This document shows positions 27,869-37,828 of a stretch of DNA of 64,000 bases, piece after piece (position 1 is the stretch's first letter; each line of letters starts with the position of its first letter). The notes below the pieces were generated by a model. The model saw nothing but the letters and a program-made list of their open reading frames with translations, did not search any database and was not told where the DNA came from. This DNA is from Azoarcus sp. (GTDB lineage Bacteria; Pseudomonadota; Gammaproteobacteria; Burkholderiales; Rhodocyclaceae). The DNA lies in contig JAUVVG010000008.1 in the NCBI GenBank assembly GCA_030604735.1, forward strand, positions 46,210-110,209, read 5' to 3'. The position numbers and the translations under genes were made by a program.

Positions 27869-30364
27869 TCAGGCCAGTGCGCGCAAGCTGGTGAGGGGCG
27901 GCCGCGCCAGCAGGTGACGGGTTCCCAGCCAGCCCCCCGCGACCACACCGATCACGCCGATCGCGGTGGCGAGCAGCATCGGGATCAGGCTCGGGATATA
28001 GGCCATCTTGAACACGTAGTGCGCCAGTGCCCAGCCGATCGCGGTCGCGCCAATACCGGCCAGAATGCCCGCCGCCGCGCCAAGCACCATGAACTCGGCC
28101 AGCAAGGCCTGGCGTACCTGGCCATTGCGGGCGCCGAGGGTGCGCAGCATCGCCAGTTCGAAGTCGCGTTCGTCATGGGTCGATTGCAAGGCCGCATAAA
28201 GCACGGTCAGACCGGCCAGCACCGCGAAGCCGAACACGAACTGCACGATCAACACCAGCTTGTCGGTCACCGACTGCACCTGCGCGATCACCGCCGCCAC
28301 ATCGATCACCGACAGGTTGGGAAACTGGTTGATCAGACCGGTGGTGAATGCATGGTCGCCCGGTGGCAGATGAAAGGCCGTCACCAGACTGGCCGGATCG
28401 TTCTCCAGCATGCCTTCGGACGCGATGAAGAAGAAATTCACCCGCATCGAGTCCCAGTCCAGTTCGCGCACGCTGGTGATCGGCGCCTCGACCAGTCGGC
28501 CGGCCACGTCGAACCGGACCCGGTCGCCGATCTTCAGATTGAAGGTCTCGAGCAAGCCTTTCTCTATCGAGAACTGCGGCGTCCGGTCCTCGCCATGCCA
28601 GCGTCCCTCGACACTGCTGGTGGTGTCCGGCAAACGGCTGCCATAGCTCAGATTGAACTCGCGCTCGGCCAGACGACGGGTACGCGGCTCCTCATATTCG
28701 TCAGGATTCACCGGCCTGTCGTTGATCGCCACCAGTCTCCCGCGGATCATCGGCAGGATCTCGGGCGCAACGAAACCGTTGTCGGAGAAGTAGTCCGCTA
28801 CACCCGCACGCTGGTCGGGCTGGATATTGATGATGAACCGGTTGGGCGCATCTTCGGGCGTCATCTGCCGCCAGTTCTCGAGCAAGTCGCCGCGGATCAG
28901 CGTCAGCAACAGCAGCGCCGCCATGCCCAGCCCGATCGCGCTGATCTGGATCACGCTCGCGCCGATGCGCCGGTTCAGCGATGCCAGCCCATAGCGCCAG
29001 CCCCCGCCACGCAGGCTGCCCTGCCCCTTCAGGCGCGACAACAGGCGCAGCAAGACCCAGGCCGCAGCGGCGAACAGGCCGAGCGCGAAAGCAAAGCCTA
29101 GTGCGACCATCACCCCCAGCTGGAAGTCGCCCGCAATCCAGAAAATGATGCCGAACAAGACCGCCGCACCGAGCACCCATGCGGTGCCGCTGAGCGACTC
29201 CACCCCGACAAGCTCCCGCCGCATCACCCGCAGCGTGGACACCTTGCCCAGACGTAGCAACTGCGGCAAAACGAAGCCGACCAGCAGCGCCAGCCCGACC
29301 ACCAGCCCATGCGCGAGCGGCAACAGCGACGGCGGGGGCAGGCTCACCTGCATCAGCTCGACCAGCACCGACACCAGTCCGAATTGCACCAGCCAGCCCA
29401 GCGCCGAACCGAGCAAGGCCACGATCAGGCCGAAGAAAATGAACTCGCCAACCACGATGCGCAACACCTGCGACTGCCGCGCACCCATGCAACGCATCAC
29501 GGCGCAACCGTCCAGATGACGCTGCATGAAGCGCCGCGCCGACAGACCGACCGCGACCGCTGCCAGGATCACCGCCAGCAAGGCGGCCAGGCGCAGGAAG
29601 CGCTGGGCCTGATCGAGCGCGCCACGCACCTCGGGCCGGGCGTTCTCTATGGTTTCGATCGCCTGCCCACGTCCCAGGTTGGCGCTGGCCCAGCGCTCGA
29701 AGGCCTCGACCGTCGCCAGGTCGCCGGCGACATGCAGCCGCCACGTGGCCCGACTGCCCTGGACCAGCAGGCCGGCATCGGCCAGGTCCGCCATGTTGAA
29801 GATCGCGCGCGGCAACAAACTGAAGAAGTTCGCCCCGCGGTCCGACTCGAAGGTCACCATGCCACCGACCCGGAACTCGAGCAGGCCGAGACCGACGCTG
29901 TCGCCGACCGACACGCCCAGGGTTGCGAACAGGCGCTCGTCCAGCCAGACCTCGCCTCGCTCGGGCACCCGCTCGACCTGCTCGTCGGGCAGATTGGGGC
30001 CCGGTGCGATCCGCACCGCGCCGCGCAGTGGGTAACCCGCATCGACCACCTTCACCCCGGCGAGTTGCGCCTCGTCCTCGGTGCTGACCATGCTGGTGAA
30101 CAACACCGTATCGACCACCTCCAGCCCACGCAGACGCGCCTCGTCATGAAAGCGCGTATCCCAAGGCTGATCGGCCCGCAGCAACAGGTCGCCGCCGAGC
30201 AGCTGATTGGCCTCCCGGTCCAGGCCACGTCCAACCCGGTCGGCGAGAAATCCGACGCTGGTCAGGCTGGCGACCGCGATCAGGATGGCGATGCCGAGCA
30301 GATGGAGTTCGCCGGCGCGCAGGTCGCGCAGCATCATCCTGAAAGCGAGTCTGAGTGTGTGCAT
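27869..30364 (-). CDS. ABC transporter permease, FtsX/YbbP family
   Basis: The 831-residue protein has an N-terminal membrane helix (about 22-42), a periplasmic MacB-like domain, a bundle of membrane helices in the middle (about 255-440), a second periplasmic domain (500-690) and a C-terminal FtsX domain with three helices. This is the YbbP layout of two FtsX repeats. YbbP-type permeases normally pair with a YbbA ATPase, thought to act on lipids or in envelope stress. No ATPase gene lies next to it or elsewhere in the window, so it must borrow one or the ATPase is unlinked. It overlaps nothing and follows the amidohydrolase by 31 bp on the same strand, so the two are probably co-transcribed. 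Confidence 0.88.
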   Translation of the reverse strand: MHTLRLAFRMMLRDLRAGELHLLGIAILIAVASLTSVGFLADRVGRGLDREANQLLGGDLLLRADQPWDTRFHDEARLRGLEVVDTVLFTSMVSTEDEAQLAGVKVVDAGYPLRGAVRIAPGPNLPDEQVERVPERGEVWLDERLFATLGVSVGDSVGLGLLEFRVGGMVTFESDRGANFFSLLPRAIFNMADLADAGLLVQGSRATWRLHVAGDLATVEAFERWASANLGRGQAIETIENARPEVRGALDQAQRFLRLAALLAVILAAVAVGLSARRFMQRHLDGCAVMRCMGARQSQVLRIVVGEFIFFGLIVALLGSALGWLVQFGLVSVLVELMQVSLPPPSLLPLAHGLVVGLALLVGFVLPQLLRLGKVSTLRVMRRELVGVESLSGTAWVLGAAVLFGIIFWIAGDFQLGVMVALGFAFALGLFAAAAWVLLRLLSRLKGQGSLRGGGWRYGLASLNRRIGASVIQISAIGLGMAALLLLTLIRGDLLENWRQMTPEDAPNRFIINIQPDQRAGVADYFSDNGFVAPEILPMIRGRLVAINDRPVNPDEYEEPRTRRLAEREFNLSYGSRLPDTTSSVEGRWHGEDRTPQFSIEKGLLETFNLKIGDRVRFDVAGRLVEAPITSVRELDWDSMRVNFFFIASEGMLENDPASLVTAFHLPPGDHAFTTGLINQFPNLSVIDVAAVIAQVQSVTDKLVLIVQFVFGFAVLAGLTVLYAALQSTHDERDFELAMLRTLGARNGQVRQALLAEFMVLGAAAGILAGIGATAIGWALAHYVFKMAYIPSLIPMLLATAIGVIGVVAGGWLGTRHLLARPPLTSLRALA

Positions 30365-30395
30365 GGGTCGGTGGACGGGGTTTGCCTGGATTGGT

Positions 30396-31568
30396 TCAGC
30401 CTGCCGCCGGCAACAGGCGCTTCACCAGCTCGACCCAGTAGGCGCCGCCCACCGGAATGATGTCGTCGTTGAAGTCGTAATTGGGGTTGTGCAGCATGCA
30501 CCCGCCTTCCCCAGGACCATTGCCCACCCAAACGTAACAGCCGGGTTTGTGTTGCAGGAAGAAGGCGAAATCCTCGGCCCCCATGCTCGGCCTGGCGTCG
30601 GTCACGACCTGCTCCGGCCCGACCAATGCGCGCGCCACCTCGGCGCAGATCGCCGCCTCGTCGGCGGTGTTGACGGTCGGAGGGTAGCCGCGGCGGTATT
30701 CAACGTCGATCGTGAGCTGGTAGGCCGCGGCGATGCCGGCACAGAGCTCGCGCAACCGGGTCTCGACCGTCGCCTGCACCCCGGGCCGGAACGCCCTCAC
30801 CGTGCCGGACAGCTGGGCCCGGTCGGGAATCACGTTGTAGGCCTCGCCAGCATGGAACAAGGTGGTCGAAACCACCGCCGCATCGAGCGGGTCGAGGCTG
30901 CGGCTGGTGATGGTCTGCAGGCTTTGCACCAGGGCCGCGGCCGCGACCACCGGGTCCTTGCCCAGATGCGGCATCGCCGCGTGCGCGCCATGGCCGAGCA
31001 CGGTGATGTCGAAGCGGTCGGCACTGGCCATGGCCGGCCCGGTATGGACCGCGAACTGCCCGGCCGGCATGCCCGGCCAGTTGTGCATGCCGAAGATCGC
31101 CTCCATCGGGAAACGCTCGAACAAGCCATCGTCTATCATCGCCTGGGCCCCGGCCTCGCCTTCCTCCGCCGGCTGGAAGACCAGATACACCGTGCCGTCG
31201 AATTCGCGCTGGCTCGCCAGCACGTCGGCCGCGGCCAGCAACATCGTGGTGTGGCCGTCATGGCCGCAGGCATGCATGCACCCCGCGTGACGCGATTGAT
31301 GGGCGAACGTGTTGCGCTCCTGCATCGGCAGAGCGTCCATGTCGGCACGCAGGCCGATCGCCCGCAGGCTGCGCCCCGCCCTGATCACGCCGACCACGCC
31401 GGTCCGCCCCACGCCGCGATGCACCTCGACCCCGATCGCCTCGAGATGGTCGGCCACCACTTCGGCAGTACGGTGCTCGGCGAAGGCCAGTTCCGGGTGG
31501 GCGTGAATGTCCCTCCGGATGTCGGTCAATTGCGCATGCTTTTCTCGGATTCTGTCGATGACGCTCAT
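30396..31568 (-). CDS. M20 family amidohydrolase (hippurate-hydrolase type)
   Basis: The 390-residue protein has the M20D metal-binding pattern: RRDIHAHPELAF, LRADMDALP, HACGHDGHTTMLL, FQPAEEGEAGA with the catalytic Glu, and MGAEDFAFF near the end. Members deacylate N-acyl amino acids such as hippurate, N-acetyl amino acids or IAA conjugates; the substrate here is not set by sequence. I chose the ATG at 31568 (MSVIDRIREK), preceded by AAGG; another ATG at 31586 is possible. It is divergent from the DUF2126 operon, and two 13-bp direct repeats lie between them. Confidence 0.9.
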   Translation of the reverse strand: MSVIDRIREKHAQLTDIRRDIHAHPELAFAEHRTAEVVADHLEAIGVEVHRGVGRTGVVGVIRAGRSLRAIGLRADMDALPMQERNTFAHQSRHAGCMHACGHDGHTTMLLAAADVLASQREFDGTVYLVFQPAEEGEAGAQAMIDDGLFERFPMEAIFGMHNWPGMPAGQFAVHTGPAMASADRFDITVLGHGAHAAMPHLGKDPVVAAAALVQSLQTITSRSLDPLDAAVVSTTLFHAGEAYNVIPDRAQLSGTVRAFRPGVQATVETRLRELCAGIAAAYQLTIDVEYRRGYPPTVNTADEAAICAEVARALVGPEQVVTDARPSMGAEDFAFFLQHKPGCYVWVGNGPGEGGCMLHNPNYDFNDDIIPVGGAYWVELVKRLLPAAG

Positions 31569-31640
31569 GCTGGTCGCCTTTATCATGTGTTCAGTGCTTG
31601 ATGATTCCAGTTTAGCGATGAAGTTCAGGGGCGTCGATCG

Positions 31641-31684
31641 CCCACAACAGTGCCGAGACAGGCCCGCCCGCCCCACAATAGTGC
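31641..31684. promoter_or_regulatory. Two 13-bp direct repeats, three helical turns apart
   Basis: CCCACAACAGTGC (31641-31653) and CCCACAATAGTGC (31672-31684) differ at one base and start 31 bp apart, so both would face the same side of the DNA. They lie in the 298-bp divergent gap between the amidohydrolase and the DUF2126 operon, a likely place for an operator of either or both. The rest of the gap shows no clear promoter or gene. Confidence 0.5.
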
Positions 31685-31866
31685 ATGACTGGCCTGAAAC
31701 GGTCCGATCTGACGACCCGATCGCATCTTAGCGGAGACTGTTGTTCGTCCGCGCGCTGGGGCCAAGGCACACACACGAACCGCCAATGTGCCGACACGCT
31801 CGCAGCCGAAGCGCCTGGCGCAGGATTTGCTCAGGCATCGACGCCGCCACGATCTCGAGGTCATCC

Positions 31867-34800
31867 ATGTCCATCCATGTCGCGCTCAGCCATTTCACCC
31901 GATATCAGTACGACCGACCGATCAATCTTGGCCCGCAGACGATCCGCTTGCGGCCCTGCCCGCACAGCCGTACCCGCATCCTCAGCTACTCGCTCAAGAT
32001 CCAGCCAGGCGGACACTTCATCAACTGGCAGCAGGACCCGCAGTCGAACTATCTCGCCCGACTGGTCTTCCCCGAGAAAACCACCGAATTCTGCATCGAG
32101 GTCGATCTCGTCGCCGAGATGGCGGTGATCAACCCTTTCGATTTCTTCCTCGAACCGTATGCGGAAACCTGCCCGTTCGATTACGAGGGCTGGCAGCGCG
32201 ACGAACTCGCGCCGTATTTCAAGAAGTTGCCGCTGACACCCAGGTTCGCCGCGTGGCTCAACGGCATCGATCGCGACCAGAAGCGCAGCATCGACTTCCT
32301 GGTCGATCTTAACTACACGCTGTACAAGCACATCGACTACCTGATCCGGCTCGAACCGGGCGTGCAGACCCCCGAGGAGACCCTGGAGAAGCGCTCCGGG
32401 TCCTGCCGCGACTCAGCCTGGCTGCTGGTTCAGATCCTGCGCCATCTGGGGCTGGCCGCGCGCTTCGTGTCCGGCTACCTGATCCAGTTGAAAGCCGACG
32501 TCAAGTCGCTGGACGGGCCTTCCGGGCCGGAAGCCGATTTCACCGACCTGCACGCCTGGTGCGAGGTCTATCTGCCCGGTGCAGGCTGGATCGGGCTGGA
32601 CCCCACCTCGGGCCTGTTCGCCGGCGAGGGCCATATCCCGCTCGCCTGCACACCCGACCCCTTCTCGGCCGCGCCGGTCAGTGGTGCGCTGGACAAGTGC
32701 GAGGTCGAGTTCGAGCACAGAATGGCAGTCACCCGCATCTGGGAAGCGCCACGGGTCACCAAACCCTATACCGACGAACAGTGGTCCGAGATCGAACTGC
32801 TCGGCCATGCCATAGACAGCCAGCTGCAGGACATGGACGTACGCCTGACCCAGGGCGGCGAGCCGACCTTCATCGCGCTGGACGACCCGGACGGCGACGA
32901 GTGGAATACCGACGCGCTCGGGCCGACCAAGCGGCTGATCGCCGCCGACCTCTACCACCGCATGCGTGACAAATACGGTCCGAAGGGCCTGGTCCATTTC
33001 GGCCAGGGCAAGTGGTATCCCGGCGAACAGTTGCCACGCTGGTCGCTCAACTGCGTCTGGCGCAAGGACGGCGAACCGATCTGGGAAGACGCCTCGCTGA
33101 TCGCGAACGAGCGGGAGAACCATGGCGCGGATGAAGCGACCGCCCGCCAGTTCCTGCGCGGGGTGGCGCAACGCCTCGAGCTGGACCCGAAGTTCGTGTT
33201 TCCCGCCTTCGAAGACGTCCTGTACTACCTGTGGCGGGAGCGGCGCCTGCCGGCCAACGTCGATCCGTTCGACTCCCGCCTCGACGATCCGATGGAACGC
33301 GCCCGCTTGCGCACGGTGGTCAGCACTGGGCTGGATGCGATCACCGGCCATGTCCTGCCGGTCGGCCGTAACCCGCATTCCGGCGCATGGCAAAGTGGCG
33401 GCTGGTTCCTGCGTGACGAACGCTGCTATCTGATCCCGGGCGACTCGCCCCTGGGCTACCGGCTACCGCTGGATTCGATGCCGTGGGTGGCCGAGGCGGA
33501 CTACCCGTGGATCCACCAGCCCGACCCCTTCGCCCTCTTCAAGCCCCTGCCGTTGCAGGCCGCCTTGCGCGCGCAGCTCAGCCCGGGCTCGCTGCTCACC
33601 GCATCTGCCGCGCCGGGCCATACCAGTGCGCGAGGACTCACAGGTGGCAGTGGCAGCGGTGCTGCCGGAGGTGGCTCGGCGGGCTCTACGCCGGTTCGGG
33701 CATCCACCGAGCGCAAGCTTGGGGACAAGGCGTCGGCGCACTGGATCACCCGTACCGCAATGTGCGCCGAGGCGCGCAACGGCATTCTGTACATCTTCAT
33801 GCCGCCGACCGAAACCCTGGAGGACTACCTGGAGCTCGTCACCGCGATCGAGGCGACCGCGGCCGATTTCGGCCAACCGGTGCTGCTGGAAGGCTATCCG
33901 ATGCCGCGCGACCCGCGCGTCCGTCACTTCAGCATCACCCCGGATCCGGGCGTGATCGAGGTGAACATTCATCCGGCGGGCAGCTGGGACGAACTGGTCG
34001 ATCAGACCACCCACCTCTACGAAGCCGCGCATCAATCGCGCCTGACCACCGAGAAGTTCATGGTGGACGGCCGCCATACAGGCACCGGCGGGGGTAACCA
34101 TTTCGTGCTCGGGGGCGAAACCGCGGCCGACTCGCCCTTCCTGCGCAGACCCGACCTGCTGCGCAGCCTGGTCAGCTACTGGCACAACCATCCCAGCCTG
34201 TCCTACCTGTTCTCGGGTCTGTTCATCGGCCCGAGCTCGCAGGCACCCAGAGTGGACGAAGCCCGTAATGACGCGGTCTTCGAACTCGAGGTCGCCTTCC
34301 GCGAGATGGACCGTCTGCTCGCGCAAGGCCGCGACGGCTGCCCGCCGTGGCTGGTCGACCGCCTGATGCGCAACCTGCTCACCGACGTCACCGGCAACAC
34401 CCACCGGGCCGAGTTCTGCATCGACAAGCTCTACTCGCCGGACGGCAGCGCCGGACGCCTGGGCCTGCTCGAAATGCGGGCCTTCGAAATGCCGCCCCAC
34501 GCCCGCATGAGCCTCACCCAGCAACTGCTGCTGCGGGCGCTGGTGGCAAGATTCTGGGACACCCCTTACGAGCCGACGAAGCTGGTGCGCTGGGGAACCG
34601 AACTGCACGACCGCTTCCTGCTACCCCACTATGTCTGGCAGGATTTCCAGGACGTGATCGAAGAGACCCAGGCTGCCGGCTACCCGATCCAGGCCGAGTG
34701 GTTCGCGCCGCACAAGGAATTCCGCTTCCCGCGCATCGGCGACTACACCATCAGGGGCATGACGCTGGAACTGCGCACCGCGCTCGAACCCTGGCATGTG

Positions 34801-35265
34801 ATGGGCGAGGAAGGCGCCACCGGCGGCACGGTCCGCTATGTCGATTCGTCGGTCGAGCGCCTGCAGATCAAGGCGCATGGGGTCGCGCCGGATCGCTACC
34901 GGATCACCTGCAACGGTGTGACGATCCCGATGCAGTCCACCGGTACGGTCGGCGAGTTCGTGGCCGGGGTCAAATACCGGGCCTGGCAACCGCCGTCCTG
35001 CCTGCATCCGACCATAGGCGTCGATAGCCCCCTGACCTTCGACATCGTCGATACCTGGATGAACAAGAGTCTGGGCGGCTGCCAGTACCACGTGATGCAT
35101 CCCGGTGGCCGCAGCTTCGACACCCTGCCCATCAATGCCTTCGAGGCCGAAAGCCGGCGCATGGCGCGCTACTTCCGGATGGGACACAACCCGGGCAAAA
35201 TCCAGGCCGCCGAGCCTCGTGTAAATCCGGAGTTTCCATTCACGCTCGATCTGAGACAATATTGA
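31867..35265 (+). CDS. Transglutaminase-like plus DUF2126 protein (operon copy)
   Basis: The 1132-residue protein is a full-length paralogue of the one at 15377. A transglutaminase-like domain (about 1-280) has Cys180 (RSGSCRDSAWL), His229 (DLHAWCEVY) and Asp245 (GLDPTSG). DUF2126, the predicted circularly permuted GS-like ligase, runs from about 320 to the end (RLTQGGEPTF near 326-335, [13 protein letters not shown] further on). A Gly/Ser-rich linker of roughly 45 residues (around 590-635) interrupts the DUF2126 region. The ATG at 31867 is preceded by GAGG; a longer in-frame extension to 31741 looks non-coding. It heads a same-strand run with the ATP-grasp/alpha-E and transglutaminase genes, the known partners. 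A soluble cytoplasmic protein is expected, since there is no signal peptide. Confidence 0.9.
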   Translation: MSIHVALSHFTRYQYDRPINLGPQTIRLRPCPHSRTRILSYSLKIQPGGHFINWQQDPQSNYLARLVFPEKTTEFCIEVDLVAEMAVINPFDFFLEPYAETCPFDYEGWQRDELAPYFKKLPLTPRFAAWLNGIDRDQKRSIDFLVDLNYTLYKHIDYLIRLEPGVQTPEETLEKRSGSCRDSAWLLVQILRHLGLAARFVSGYLIQLKADVKSLDGPSGPEADFTDLHAWCEVYLPGAGWIGLDPTSGLFAGEGHIPLACTPDPFSAAPVSGALDKCEVEFEHRMAVTRIWEAPRVTKPYTDEQWSEIELLGHAIDSQLQDMDVRLTQGGEPTFIALDDPDGDEWNTDALGPTKRLIAADLYHRMRDKYGPKGLVHFGQGKWYPGEQLPRWSLNCVWRKDGEPIWEDASLIANERENHGADEATARQFLRGVAQRLELDPKFVFPAFEDVLYYLWRERRLPANVDPFDSRLDDPMERARLRTVVSTGLDAITGHVLPVGRNPHSGAWQSGGWFLRDERCYLIPGDSPLGYRLPLDSMPWVAEADYPWIHQPDPFALFKPLPLQAALRAQLSPGSLLTASAAPGHTSARGLTGGSGSGAAGGGSAGSTPVRASTERKLGDKASAHWITRTAMCAEARNGILYIFMPPTETLEDYLELVTAIEATAADFGQPVLLEGYPMPRDPRVRHFSITPDPGVIEVNIHPAGSWDELVDQTTHLYEAAHQSRLTTEKFMVDGRHTGTGGGNHFVLGGETAADSPFLRRPDLLRSLVSYWHNHPSLSYLFSGLFIGPSSQAPRVDEARNDAVFELEVAFREMDRLLAQGRDGCPPWLVDRLMRNLLTDVTGNTHRAEFCIDKLYSPDGSAGRLGLLEMRAFEMPPHARMSLTQQLLLRALVARFWDTPYEPTKLVRWGTELHDRFLLPHYVWQDFQDVIEETQAAGYPIQAEWFAPHKEFRFPRIGDYTIRGMTLELRTALEPWHVMGEEGATGGTVRYVDSSVERLQIKAHGVAPDRYRITCNGVTIPMQSTGTVGEFVAGVKYRAWQPPSCLHPTIGVDSPLTFDIVDTWMNKSLGGCQYHVMHPGGRSFDTLPINAFEAESRRMARYFRMGHNPGKIQAAEPRVNPEFPFTLDLRQY

Positions 35266-35275
35266 GACTCGCACT

Positions 35276-35304
35276 GGCTCCGGTTTTGCGCCGGAGCCTC
35301 TTTT
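35276..35304 (+). terminator. Intrinsic terminator between DUF2126 and ATP-grasp genes
   Basis: GGCTCCGG (35276-35283) and CCGGAGCC (35291-35298) form a perfect 8-bp stem with a 7-nt loop, followed by TCTTTTATT. It sits inside the operon-like run, 22 bp before the next start codon, so it may reduce rather than abolish readthrough. Confidence 0.75.
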
Positions 35305-35326
35305 ATTACAGTCTCGGATCCCACCG

Positions 35327-37828
35327 ATGCCATCAGGCCTGATCGACGCCTATCCCCACAGCGTCGACCGATACGACGAAATGCTGGTCGCCAAGGGAGC
35401 GCCCCGGCCACACTGGTCGGCCTTCGCCCGCCGTCTCGAGGTGCTTTCGGAGAAGGCGCTGGAGCAGCGCGCCGCCTTCGTCGCCGATGCGATCGAGTCC
35501 GACGGCGTCACTTACAATGTCTATGCCGACCCCAAGGGCAACAGCCGCCCGTGGGAGATCGACATGCTGCCGCTGATCATCAGCGCAGACGAGTGGCGCG
35601 ACTTGTCGGCCGCGGTCGCACAGCGGGCACGCCTGCTCGATGCGGTGCTGGCCGACCTGTACGGTCCGCAGAACCTGGTCTCCGAGGGCCTGCTGCCGCC
35701 CGCGCTGGTATTCGGTCAACGCGGCTTCAAATGGCCTTGCCAGGGCGCCGTCCCCCCCAGCGGGCGCTTCCTGCACCTTTACGCGGTCGATCTCGCCCGC
35801 TCCCCGGATGGCAACTGGTGGGTGATCGCCGACCGCACCCAGGGCCCGTCGGGCACCGGCTATGCGCTGCAGAATCGCATCGTCGTCTCGCATGCCTTTC
35901 CCGACGCGTTCCGCAATCTGCACGTACAGAAGCTGGTTGGATTCTTCCGTGGCTTCCAGGAAGGCATGGCGCGGATGGCGCCCACCGATGGCGAAGCGCC
36001 GCTGTGCGTCTTGCTGACGCCCGGCCCATACAACGAAACCTACTTCGAACACGCCTTCCTCGCCCGCTACCTGGGCTATCCGCTGGTCGAGGGCCAGGAT
36101 CTGACGGTGCGCAACGACACCGTCTACCTGAAAACCCTGCGCGGCCTGCGCCGGGTCCATGCCGTCGTGCGACGGCTCGACGACGACTTCTGCGATCCGC
36201 TGGAACTGCGCGCCGACTCCGCCCTCGGCGTTGCCGGTCTGCTCGGTGCGGTCCGGGCCAGCCGGGTATTGATGGCCAACGCGCTCGGCAGCGGCGTACT
36301 CGAGAGCGCGGCCTTGTTCGGTTTCCTGCCCGGGATCTCGGAGCGCCTGCTCGGCGAGCCGATGGCGATGCCTTCGGTCGCGTCGTGGTGGTGCGGCGAG
36401 CCCCCCGCGCTCGAACATGTGCTGGAAAACCTGGACGACCTGGTGATCAAGCCGGCCTTTCCGAGCATGCGGATGGAGGCCGTCTTCGGCCACCAGCTCA
36501 AGGGGGAGGAGCGCAAGCAGTTGATCGCCAGCATCAAGGCCCAGCCGCACGCCTATGTCGCCCAGGAATGGGTGCGACTGTCGCAGGCGCCGGTGTGGAC
36601 CCGTCACGCAGAGCGCCGCCTGACCTCGCGCTCGGTCGGGCTGCGCCTGTTCGCCGCGGCCACGCCCGACGGCTACATCGTGATGCCGGGGGCGCTGACC
36701 CGGGTCGCGCCCAGCGCCGGGATCGAGGTGATCTCGATGCAGCGAGGTGGGCTGTCCAAGGACACCTGGGTCCAGGCGGAGGGCCCGATCCAGCGCTCGA
36801 CGCTGATCAAGGAAAAGCTGGGCGTGATCGACCTGTTGTGCACCGGGACAGACATCCCTTCGCGGGTCGGCGAGAACCTGTTCTGGATGGGTCGCCACTC
36901 CGAGCGCTGCGAGGCCTCGGCGCGTATCCTGCGCGCCGCCCTGACCCGGATCGCCGGCGGAACGGATGAGATCGACCAGGAGCTGTCCGGCTTGCTGCTG
37001 GCCGCCAGCCGCATCGGCGCGCTCAGCGACGACGAGGTCGATGCGTCCGATGACGCCGAAGAGCACAGACTGGAAAACCGTCTACTGTCGGCGGTGTCCG
37101 ATCTCGGCCAGCCCGGCTCGGTCGCATCGAACCTGCGCGCACTCGCGATCAACGCCAACCATGTGCGCGAACGCCTGTCCTCGGACAACTGGCATGTGCT
37201 GAACCGCCTCGAGACGGCGCTGAAGCCATCGCCGGTCACGCTGGACCAGGCCCTGGGCGCGCTCGACCAGGTCATGCTCAACTGCATCTCGCTGGCCGGC
37301 TTCGCGATGGACGACATGACCCGTGACGAAGGCTGGCGTTTCCTGATTCTTGGCCGGCGTATCGAACGCCTGGCCGGCCTGTCGGCGCTGGTTTCGGTCG
37401 TCCTCCAGGCCAGCGAACCGGACCGCGAGCGCATGCTCGAGTGGTTGCTCGAAGCGGCGAACTCCATCGTGACCTACCGCGCCCGCTACCGGCGCACGCC
37501 GGAGTTGCTGCCGGTCATGCACCTGGTCGTGTTCGACACGGCCAACCCGCACTCGATCGGTTTCCAGGTGCAGTCGCTCAAACGTTATCTCGCCCGCAGT
37601 GCCCAGGATCTGGGCCACCCGATGCCGCCCCAGATCGCAGGGCTGGAGCGCCGCCTCGGCCGCTTCGACCTGACCGCGTTCGAGGTCGAGCATTGCGATC
37701 TGGCTTGCGCCCGCCTGGCCTCGTTGCTGTCCGACGCTGAGGAAACCGCCTACGTACTGTCCGATGACGTACACCACCGGTTCTTCATCCACACCGTGCA
37801 GCAATCGCGCTTGCGGAGCGTCGCGTGA
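35327..37828 (+). CDS. Circularly permuted ATP-grasp fused to alpha-E domain
   Basis: The 833-residue protein joins two units that are often separate genes. Residues about 1-480 are the circularly permuted ATP-grasp (DUF404/DUF407), with GVTYNVYADPKG, a GFKWPCQGAVP segment and DRTQGPSGTGYALQNR, the last being the family hallmark. Residues about 512-825 are the all-helical alpha-E domain (DUF403), opening SRVGENLFWMGRHSERCEAS. The ATP-grasp should ligate a carboxylate to an amine. With DUF2126 and transglutaminases it is predicted to make or attach a small peptide. The TGA overlaps the next ATG by four bases. An intrinsic terminator separates it from the upstream gene. The start at 35327 has no strong ribosome site. 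Confidence 0.92.
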   Translation: MPSGLIDAYPHSVDRYDEMLVAKGAPRPHWSAFARRLEVLSEKALEQRAAFVADAIESDGVTYNVYADPKGNSRPWEIDMLPLIISADEWRDLSAAVAQRARLLDAVLADLYGPQNLVSEGLLPPALVFGQRGFKWPCQGAVPPSGRFLHLYAVDLARSPDGNWWVIADRTQGPSGTGYALQNRIVVSHAFPDAFRNLHVQKLVGFFRGFQEGMARMAPTDGEAPLCVLLTPGPYNETYFEHAFLARYLGYPLVEGQDLTVRNDTVYLKTLRGLRRVHAVVRRLDDDFCDPLELRADSALGVAGLLGAVRASRVLMANALGSGVLESAALFGFLPGISERLLGEPMAMPSVASWWCGEPPALEHVLENLDDLVIKPAFPSMRMEAVFGHQLKGEERKQLIASIKAQPHAYVAQEWVRLSQAPVWTRHAERRLTSRSVGLRLFAAATPDGYIVMPGALTRVAPSAGIEVISMQRGGLSKDTWVQAEGPIQRSTLIKEKLGVIDLLCTGTDIPSRVGENLFWMGRHSERCEASARILRAALTRIAGGTDEIDQELSGLLLAASRIGALSDDEVDASDDAEEHRLENRLLSAVSDLGQPGSVASNLRALAINANHVRERLSSDNWHVLNRLETALKPSPVTLDQALGALDQVMLNCISLAGFAMDDMTRDEGWRFLILGRRIERLAGLSALVSVVLQASEPDRERMLEWLLEAANSIVTYRARYRRTPELLPVMHLVVFDTANPHSIGFQVQSLKRYLARSAQDLGHPMPPQIAGLERRLGRFDLTAFEVEHCDLACARLASLLSDAEETAYVLSDDVHHRFFIHTVQQSRLRSVA

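Noticed and set aside
31681..31740. NtrC-like half site near the amidohydrolase (TGCACTATTGTGG)
   Set aside because: Only one half of the dyad matches and no sigma-54 boxes with correct spacing were found in that gap.
31741..31866. N-terminal extension of the operon DUF2126 protein
   Set aside because: The 42 extra codons look non-coding, the paralogue starts at the equivalent of the ATG at 31867, and that ATG has a good ribosome site.
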